This document shows positions 58,453 through 64,000 of a stretch of 64,000 bases of DNA, piece by piece. The stretch spans positions 62,001 through 126,000 of the forward strand of contig JAXLYP010000001.1 in NCBI GenBank assembly GCA_046351395.1, read 5' to 3'. The translations under genes were made by a program, and so were the position numbers. The DNA is from CAYYKK01 sp046351395. GTDB lineage: Bacteria; Myxococcota_A; Polyangia; Polyangiales; Polyangiaceae. The first letter of the stretch is position 1. Each line of letters begins with the position of its first letter. Below the pieces are notes generated by a model. It was not told the origin of the DNA, searched no databases, and saw nothing but the letters and a program-made list of their open reading frames with translations.

Positions 58453-59511
58453 GTGACGACGCTCCACCGAAAGGCGTGCCTGCTCGCTGTGTTGCTCCTG
58501 GGCTGCTCGAGCGGGGAGACCGCGAGCTCGACGGGACCGGCGCCGAGCGGGAGCTCGCGAACCGCGCTGCCGCCCGCCTCCGGGGCATCGGCGCGGCCCC
58601 CGCCCTCGGCCGCGCCCTCCGCGAGCGCGGTCGCGAGCGCGCCGCCCGCGTTCCCGCCGCCCGCGCTGAAACCGCTCATCCCGGAGGTCGCGGCGCCGGG
58701 CGACGGCGAGTGGGCGGAGATGAAGATCGATGGGGTGAGCCCGGCGATCGTGGTGCGCACCGCCCTTCATCCCCGGAAGGACAACAAGGGCGCCGTCGTG
58801 CACATCGTCGCGTTCGACTTCACGAAGGTCGAGCTCGGCCTCCTCCCGGGCACGAAGGAGCCCGTGAGCCCGAGCGTCCCCTTCAAGGATCGTCCCGGCC
58901 TCATCACCACCGACCAGGTGAAGCGCCTCGTCGCGTTCACCAACGGCGGCTGGCTGAGCGCGCACCAGGGCCACGGGATGCGCGTCGGCGAGTTCAACTT
59001 CGTCGCGCCCCAGGACCGGTTCTGCACGCTCGCGCTCACCGACACCGGGCAGATCCGCATCGGGACGTGGAGCCGCATCAAGGGCGACGACGCGCACTTC
59101 GTCTGGCTCCGCCAGAACGTCCCCTGCCTGATCGAGGACGGCGAGAAGAACCCGAAGATCGGCACGTTCGAGCGCCACATGTGGGGCGCTTCGATGGACG
59201 GGGAGAAAGACATCCGGCGGAGCGCGTACGCGATCTCGAAGGACGGCAAAGTGCTCTTCTTCGCCATCGGACACCTCGTCGATCAAGAGGCGCTCGCGAA
59301 CGCGCTCGCCGCCGCGGACGTGCAGGGCGCCTGTCAGATGGACATCAACTACGCGTTCACCAAGTTCATGTTCTTCGACCACGTGAACGAGAAAGGCCCC
59401 GTCGGGAGCGCGCCCCTCATGAAGGACATGACGATCGCTCCCTTCGAGGGTTGGTCCCCCGGCGCGGGCGCCGTGCGCGACATCTTCTACCTGCTGCGCC
59501 GACCCGGCTGA
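58453..59511 (+). CDS. Lipoprotein, possible phosphodiester-glycosidase-like domain
   Basis: 352 residues from a GTG at 58453. The lipobox is LLLGCSS and an Ala/Pro/Ser linker follows. The mature domain (VVHIVAFDFTKVELGLLPGTKEP... LVAFTNGGWLSAHQGHGMRVGEFNF... MDINYAFTKFMFF) recalls phosphodiester glycosidase/NAGPA-like proteins, which contain a GG-F/W and conserved Asp-x-N blocks. The active residues are not proven. It is convergent with the next lipoprotein gene, with a hairpin between. Confidence 0.65.
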   Translation: MTTLHRKACLLAVLLLGCSSGETASSTGPAPSGSSRTALPPASGASARPPPSAAPSASAVASAPPAFPPPALKPLIPEVAAPGDGEWAEMKIDGVSPAIVVRTALHPRKDNKGAVVHIVAFDFTKVELGLLPGTKEPVSPSVPFKDRPGLITTDQVKRLVAFTNGGWLSAHQGHGMRVGEFNFVAPQDRFCTLALTDTGQIRIGTWSRIKGDDAHFVWLRQNVPCLIEDGEKNPKIGTFERHMWGASMDGEKDIRRSAYAISKDGKVLFFAIGHLVDQEALANALAAADVQGACQMDINYAFTKFMFFDHVNEKGPVGSAPLMKDMTIAPFEGWSPGAGAVRDIFYLLRRPG

Positions 59512-59522
59512 TTCCACGGGCG

Positions 59523-59549
59523 GGCCCGCGCGCGAGCGGCGCGCGGGCC
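59523..59549. terminator. Bidirectional terminator between convergent lipoprotein genes
   Basis: Perfect 11-base arms (GGCCCGCGCGC and GCGCGCGGGCC) around a 5-base loop GAGCG lie 11 bases after one stop and 17 before the other. There is no T-run, but the position and stem strength make this a good terminator candidate for both genes. Confidence 0.6.
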
Positions 59550-59566
59550 TCCGCGGACAGGTTGGC

Positions 59567-60439
59567 TCAGTTCACACCGACGTACGTGAACACGAGGTCG
59601 TAGCCCTCCCCGTTCGTGTCTTCGAGGTGGACGCGGTTCTCCAGCGTCCCGGGATACGTGGGCACGCCGTCCATCACGGTGACGTCGAACAGCGGGAAGT
59701 GGCTGTGCCCATCGACGTTGAACGGGGGGTTCAGGTTGTTGTCGAGCGGCGGCACGTCGAACGAGTAGTCGTAGTCGGGGACCATCACGTCGTTCTGGAA
59801 CGCCGCCACCGCCACGTGGATCGGGAACACCGAGTTCGGGATGATCGGCGTCGACGCGCCGTCGGGCGACGCACCCGTCGGCGCGCCCGCGGACGGCACG
59901 ACCATGTACGCGATGAGGATGCCGTTCGGCAGCCACGACTCGAGCTTCGTGAACGTCCCTTGATCGACGTAGCCCTTCGCGGTGAAGCCGGCCGCGAGCT
60001 CGCCCGTGTACGGCCCCGCGTGCGGGTCGCCTGGACCGACGCCGAGATCGGGGTGGTTCTTGTGGTTCGGCGGCGGCAGCACCCCGGTGAGCACGGCCTG
60101 GAAGTTCTCGAACATCGGTCCGATGTCCACCGACGCCTGATGGAAGTCGACGGGCTCCCAGAGCGGCGACCCGATCTTCGTCACCTCGAACGTCGGCGTG
60201 TTCATCCCGCCGGAGCTGGTCGAGCTACCGGTCGTCGAGCTCGTCGTCGAGCTGGTCGTCGAGCCCGTCGTGGAGCTCGTCGTCGACCCAGTCATCGAGG
60301 ACGACGAGCCGGTCGTGGACGAGGACGTCGCGCCACCCGCGCCGCCCGTGCCTTCGCCGCTGGTGCATCCAAGGAGCGCGACGAGCGCGCCCGCGAGAAA
60401 CGTGGCGCACGTCGCGCGCCGAGAAGTCTGCTGGTTCAT
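59567..60439 (-). CDS. Secreted lipoprotein (290 residues)
   Basis: From MNQQTSRRATCATFLAGALVALLGCTS with lipobox LLGC. A linker of repeated (SSTTGST) units, about 50 residues, precedes the mature domain. That domain is Pro/Asp/Gly-rich (NHKNHPDLGVGPGDPHAGPYTGELAAGFTAKGYVDQGTF; DYDYSFDVPPLDNNLNPPFNVDGHSHFPLFDVTV) and suggests a metal-binding beta fold; no known family. It is a stand-alone unit. Confidence 0.68.
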   Translation of the reverse strand: MNQQTSRRATCATFLAGALVALLGCTSGEGTGGAGGATSSSTTGSSSSMTGSTTSSTTGSTTSSTTSSTTGSSTSSGGMNTPTFEVTKIGSPLWEPVDFHQASVDIGPMFENFQAVLTGVLPPPNHKNHPDLGVGPGDPHAGPYTGELAAGFTAKGYVDQGTFTKLESWLPNGILIAYMVVPSAGAPTGASPDGASTPIIPNSVFPIHVAVAAFQNDVMVPDYDYSFDVPPLDNNLNPPFNVDGHSHFPLFDVTVMDGVPTYPGTLENRVHLEDTNGEGYDLVFTYVGVN

Positions 60440-60527
60440 CGAATCTCCGACAGAAAAAAACCGAAAGAAAGCCCGAGGCCGGACCTCCCGACCTCGACGA
60501 GGGCGCGCAAATTACGGACGACGGCTC

Positions 60528-60560
60528 GCGCAATCCCGCCATCGGGCTGCGGGATTGCGC
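60528..60560. terminator. Strong hairpin between purD and the lipoprotein gene
   Basis: Perfect 11-base arms (GCGCAATCCCG and CGGGATTGCGC) around an 11-base loop. It lies upstream of the lipoprotein start and downstream of the purD stop at 60673. A CATTCTTTCGG tract follows. It may terminate purD transcription or be a control stem for the lipoprotein. Confidence 0.5.
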
Positions 60561-60672
60561 CATTCTTTCGGACCCTTACCCATCGCCCCGGAGCCGCACC
60601 CGCTCCGTGCACGGCGCCCGCGGAGTCGACGCCCCACGCCGCGGACGAACGTGTGACGCGAGCCCTCGGGGT

Positions 60673-61965
60673 CTAGACCGTGCGACCGATGTCCCGCCGA
60701 AAGTGCTTTCCCTCGAACTGGATCGTCTCCGCGGCGGCGTACGCGCGCGTCCGCGCGACCTCCGGGTCGTGGTCGCTCGCGGTCACGGCGAGGACCCGGC
60801 CGCCGCTCACGACGAGCGCGTCGCCCACGCGCTTCGTGCCCGCGTGATGGATCTTCGCGCCCGTCGCGTCCGCGTGGTCGAGCGCGGTGATCGGGGCGCC
60901 CATGATCGGCCTCTCCGGGTAGCCCTGCGCCGCGAGGACGACGACGACCGCGGATCGATCCGCATCGACCGTCGCGCAGTGCACCTCGAGCGCCCCCTTC
61001 GCCGCCGACGTGAGGAGGCCGGCGACGTCCCCCTCGACGAGCTCCATCAGCGCCTCGCACTCCGGATCGCCGAACCGCACGTTGTGCTCGAGGAGGATCG
61101 GCGCGCCCTCTGGTGTGATCATGATCCCCGCGAACAGCACGCCGCGGAACGGCGTCCCGCGCGCCTTCATCCCACGCAGCGTCGGCTCGAGGATCTCTCG
61201 ATCGATCCGCTCGAGGAGCTCCGCGTCCACGTCCCTCGCGGGGCAGATCGCGCCCATCCCGCCCGTGTTGGGGCCGCGATCGCCGTCGAACACGCGCTTG
61301 TGATCCCGCGCGGGCGGAAGGCGCAGGAACCGCTCGCCGTCGCAGATCGCGTGCACGCTCACCTCTCGCCCGGGGATCGCGTCCTCGATGACGACGACCG
61401 CGCCCGCGTCGCCGAACACGCGATCGACGAGCATCCCGCGCGCGGCGGCGATCGCCTCGTCCACCGTCGACGCTACGACGACGCCCTTGCCCGCGCAGAG
61501 GCCGTCGGCCTTCACCACGATCGGCGCGCCCCGCGCGCGGAGGATGCGCTCCGCCTCCTCGAACATCGTCGCGACGTCGTGCTTCGCCGTCGGGATGCCC
61601 GCCCCGACGGCGAACGCCTTCAGGAACACCTTCGACCTCGGGCGCGCGGCCTCCTTCGACGGACCGAACACGGCGATCCCCGTCGCGTCGAGCGCGGCCG
61701 CGACGCCCGCGACGCGCGGCGCCTCCGGTCCGACGACGACGAGTGCCGCGCCGAGCGTCTTCGCGAGCGCGACGACGGCGGAGACGTCCGCGAGATCCAC
61801 CGCTCGGCGCGTCACCCGCGTCCCGTCGTCCGACCCGTCGTCCGCGATGCCGCCGTTGCCCGGCGCGACGACGACGCGCGCGACGTTCGGCGAGGCCGCG
61901 AGTCGCCGCGCGAGCGCATGCTCCCGCCCTCCGGATCCGAGGACCAACACCGTCGAGCCGTTCAT
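60673..61965 (-). CDS. purD: Phosphoribosylamine-glycine ligase
   Basis: 430 residues, the usual GARS length. The N-terminus VLVLGSGGREHALARRLAAS starts the PurD fold. ATP-grasp blocks (PIVVKADGLCAGKGVVVA; GPNTGGMGAICP; EHNVRFGDPECEALM) are complete. It makes glycinamide ribonucleotide in purine synthesis. It diverges from the dCMP deaminase (47 bases) and belongs functionally with purM 1.5 kb upstream. Confidence 0.96.
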   Translation of the reverse strand: MNGSTVLVLGSGGREHALARRLAASPNVARVVVAPGNGGIADDGSDDGTRVTRRAVDLADVSAVVALAKTLGAALVVVGPEAPRVAGVAAALDATGIAVFGPSKEAARPRSKVFLKAFAVGAGIPTAKHDVATMFEEAERILRARGAPIVVKADGLCAGKGVVVASTVDEAIAAARGMLVDRVFGDAGAVVVIEDAIPGREVSVHAICDGERFLRLPPARDHKRVFDGDRGPNTGGMGAICPARDVDAELLERIDREILEPTLRGMKARGTPFRGVLFAGIMITPEGAPILLEHNVRFGDPECEALMELVEGDVAGLLTSAAKGALEVHCATVDADRSAVVVVLAAQGYPERPIMGAPITALDHADATGAKIHHAGTKRVGDALVVSGGRVLAVTASDHDPEVARTRAYAAAETIQFEGKHFRRDIGRTV

Positions 61966-62012
61966 GGGGCGACGTTTACTACGTCCGACGCGTGTGCAAT
62001 ACGGCGGACACC

Positions 62013-62456
62013 ATGACCGCGCGGGCCACCTGGGACGAGTACTTCATGCGCATCGCGCGCGACGTCGCGACCCGCGCCACGTGCGATCGCAAGCACGTCG
62101 GCGCCGTCATCGTGCGCGACAAGTCGATCCTCGCGACCGGCTACAACGGATCGATCCGCGGCCTCGGCCACTGCGACGACGAAGGCCACCTGATGGAGGA
62201 CGGCCACTGCGTGCGCACCATCCACGCCGAGGCGAACGCCGTCATCCAGGCCGCGCGCAACGGCGTCCGCATCGACGAGGCGACCATCTACGTGACCGCC
62301 AGCCCCTGCTGGAACTGCTTCAAGATGATCGCGAACGCGGGCCTGAAGAAGATCGTCTACGGCGAGTTCTACCGGGACGAGCGCGTCTTCGCGATCGCCG
62401 ACAAGCTCGGCATCGAGATCAAGCGGCTCGAAGAGACCGCGCCCGCGGGCGAGTAG
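62013..62456 (+). CDS. dCMP deaminase (ComEB type)
   Basis: 147 residues from MTARATWDEYFMRIARDVATR. The deaminase zinc motif is TIHAEANAVIQ plus PCWNC (His, two Cys) with catalytic Glu in HAE. An additional Cys/His-rich loop (GHCDDEGHLMEDGHC) matches the second zinc site common to dCMP deaminases. It produces dUMP for thymidylate synthesis. It is inserted between purD and purM on the opposite strand. Confidence 0.9.
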   Translation: MTARATWDEYFMRIARDVATRATCDRKHVGAVIVRDKSILATGYNGSIRGLGHCDDEGHLMEDGHCVRTIHAEANAVIQAARNGVRIDEATIYVTASPCWNCFKMIANAGLKKIVYGEFYRDERVFAIADKLGIEIKRLEETAPAGE

Positions 62457-62462
62457 GGGACG

Positions 62463-63512
62463 TCACTCCCCGGCGAACGTCACCCGGTCGACGTCCTTCG
62501 TCGACGCGTTCGCCTCGATCGACCCGAGCTTCCACGCCTTGTCTCCCGCGGCCTCGAGCGCGGCGATCGCCTCCGCCTCCGAGCCTTGCTTCACGACGAC
62601 AGAGAGGCCCACGCCGAGGTTGAACGTCTTTCGCATCTCCTTCTCCTCCACCGGGCCGCGCTCCGCGATCACGCGGAACACGTTCGGCCGCTCGTAGCTC
62701 CCGAGATCCAAGCGCGCGCCGAGCCCGTGGGGGAGGACGCGCGGCAGGTTCTCCGGGAGGCCGCCGCCCGTGATGTGCGCGATCGCGACGAGCTTCTCCC
62801 CGAGCGCGTCGACGAGCCGTTTCACGGTGTTCGCGTAGATGCGCGTCGGCGTGAGGAGCACCTCCGCGACCGACCGCGTGTCCCCGGGGAACGGCGCGTC
62901 GAACCCGAGGCCGAGGCCGTCGACCACGCGCCGCGCGAGCGAGTACCCGTTCGAGTGCAGGCCCGTGGACGCGACGCCGATCACGCTGTCCCCCGCCGCG
63001 GCGCGCTTGCCGTCGAGGATCTTCGCCTTCTCGACGACGCCGACGGAGAACCCGGCGAGGTCGTACTCCCCGTCCGCGTACATCCCCGGGAGCTCCGCCG
63101 TCTCCCCGCCGAGGAGGGCGCAGCCCGCTTGTTTGCAGCCCTCCGCGATGCCTCGAATCACGGCCTCCCCGACGTCCACCTCGAGCTTGCCCGTCCCGAA
63201 GTAGTCGAGGAAGAAGAGCGGCGTCGCGCCGCACGTCACGACGTCGTTCACGCACATCGCGACGAGGTCGATCCCGATCGTGTCGTGCTTGCCCGTCGCG
63301 AACGCGACCTTCAGCTTCGTTCCGACGCCGTCCGTCCCGCTCACGAGGATCGGGTCGACGAGGCCGCTCGGGAGCGCGCACAGTCCGGCGAACCCGCCGA
63401 TGTCCGCGAGCACGTGGGGCGTCCGTGTCGGCTTCGCGAGCTTCGCGATGCGCGACACGAGGTCGCCCGCGCGATCGATGTCCACTCCCGCGTCTCGGTA
63501 GGTGATGGCCAT
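62463..63512 (-). CDS. purM: Phosphoribosylformylglycinamidine cyclo-ligase
   Basis: 349 residues from MAITYRDAGVDIDRAGDLVSR; the open frame runs further upstream but overlaps the divergent Nudix gene. Conserved blocks are VSGTDGVGTKLKVAFA, GGETAELPGMY and GGGLPENLPRVLP. The enzyme closes the imidazole ring of purines using ATP. It converges on the dCMP deaminase with 6 bases between stops. purN does not follow in this window. Confidence 0.96.
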   Translation of the reverse strand: MAITYRDAGVDIDRAGDLVSRIAKLAKPTRTPHVLADIGGFAGLCALPSGLVDPILVSGTDGVGTKLKVAFATGKHDTIGIDLVAMCVNDVVTCGATPLFFLDYFGTGKLEVDVGEAVIRGIAEGCKQAGCALLGGETAELPGMYADGEYDLAGFSVGVVEKAKILDGKRAAAGDSVIGVASTGLHSNGYSLARRVVDGLGLGFDAPFPGDTRSVAEVLLTPTRIYANTVKRLVDALGEKLVAIAHITGGGLPENLPRVLPHGLGARLDLGSYERPNVFRVIAERGPVEEKEMRKTFNLGVGLSVVVKQGSEAEAIAALEAAGDKAWKLGSIEANASTKDVDRVTFAGE

Positions 63513-63584
63513 GGCGCGCACATGCATCGGCGCGCGCCCGAAGGGAAGTCGACGCGGCGCACGGCCCGTGAAACCCTGGCTCGA

Positions 63585-63986
63585 ATGGACAAACGAGCCC
63601 CCGTCATCGTCGCCGCCGCCGTGCTGATCGAACGCGGGCGCGTCCTGCTCACCCAGCGCAAAGCGGGCGCCCACCTCGGAGGCGCGTGGGAGTTCCCGGG
63701 CGGGAAAGGTCGAGCCGGGCGAAGACCCGCGCCGCCCTCGCGCGCGAGCTCGTCGAGGAGGTCGGCGTCGAAGCCCATCGGCGCGCCCCTCGAGATCACG
63801 TTCCACGCCTACCCGGAGAAGGACGTCCTCCTCCTCTTCTACGAAGCGCACCGATCCCCCGGCGGCCCCGAGCCCACGGCGAAAGACGTCGCCGCGTGGA
63901 AGTGGGCGGGCGCCGACGATCTCGACCCGTCCGCCTTTCCACCCGCGGACGTCCCCATCCTCGAGCTCGTCCGCGAGCTGCTCTGA
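63585..63986 (+). pseudogene. MutT-like Nudix hydrolase gene with shifted Nudix box
   Basis: The plus frame from 63585 reads MDKRAPVIVAAAVLIERGRVLLTQRK... WEFPGGK and, further on, PIGAPLEITFHAYPEKDVLLLFYEAHR, both typical MutT parts. Between them the frame loses sense. VEPGED and RAALARELVEEVGVEAH, the true Nudix box, lie in the two other frames, with apparent one-base shifts near 63709, 63727 and 63777. The three shifts restore the original frame, so the ORF stays open but the catalytic box is not translated. Either the gene has decayed or this stretch contains sequence errors. Confidence 0.75.
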
Positions 63987-64000
63987 GCGAGGCTACTTCT

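Overview
The window is very GC-rich, densely packed chromosomal DNA with genes on both strands. It looks like a myxobacterium, probably order Polyangiales/Sorangiineae (inference). The evidence is a large set of lipoproteins with Ser/Thr/Gly linkers straight after the lipobox, a protein with the AgmX/PglI-type C-terminal domain, an OmpA protein with thrombospondin type-3 calcium repeats, a PP2C phosphatase fused to a cyclic-nucleotide-binding domain, and the third-position GC bias that produces many long false antisense frames. Most of the window is core or lineage-specific chromosome. I see no prophage, transposase, integrase or CRISPR array.

Layout. 0-8 kb: a large radical SAM/DUF2344 protein translationally coupled to a soluble histidine-kinase-like ATPase; a zinc alcohol dehydrogenase and an NAD(P)-binding oxidoreductase; an ECF sigma factor coupled to a one-helix membrane protein. 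8-15.6 kb: a membrane histidine kinase, a beta-propeller-like lipoprotein, an AgmX-domain lipoprotein and an esterase lipoprotein. 15.6-18.9 kb: a compact zinc/manganese-type ABC importer operon (small membrane protein, binding lipoprotein, ATPase, permease). 18.9-23.6 kb: a ferritin-like lipoprotein coupled to a GcvR-like double-ACT protein, then repeats and a lipoprotein with a c-heme motif. 23.6-28.3 kb: a long minus-strand run containing queD, a BFD-type [2Fe-2S] protein, a methyltransferase, a MAPEG protein and a phosphonopyruvate decarboxylase. 28.3-33 kb: a Gly-rich lipoprotein, an isolated nuoA-nuoB pair and two proteins of unknown function. 33-41 kb: an RND efflux pump with its adaptor, a phospholipase D-family enzyme, and a MerR regulator divergent from a dienelactone-hydrolase-like lipoprotein across a perfect inverted repeat. 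41.5-50 kb: rplU-rpmA, an OmpA/TSP3 protein, a PrsW-like protease, a VanY-like carboxypeptidase and a second c-heme-motif lipoprotein followed by a broken cytochrome c gene. 50-60.5 kb: an F420/NADP-type oxidoreductase, radC, PP2C-cNMP, a RluA-family pseudouridine synthase, a short-chain dehydrogenase, tRNA-Leu(CAA) and lipoproteins. 60.7-64 kb: purD, a dCMP deaminase, purM and a frame-disrupted MutT-like Nudix gene.

The most unusual non-coding signal is a family of clustered repeat units of about 48-50 bp at 8.4, 41.1 and 50.5 kb. Each unit carries two predicted hairpins, and the second stem shows a compensatory base-pair change between loci, which suggests the fold is maintained. A related array and GC-rich hairpins lie at 20.8-21.1 kb. 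Other notable points are the symmetric MerR-type divergent promoter, two paralogous propeller lipoproteins with one CxxCH each, a PrsW protein with extra N- and C-terminal domains, and two genes with visible decay or sequence error.

All calls come from reading the sequence and from knowledge of protein families. No database search was possible.
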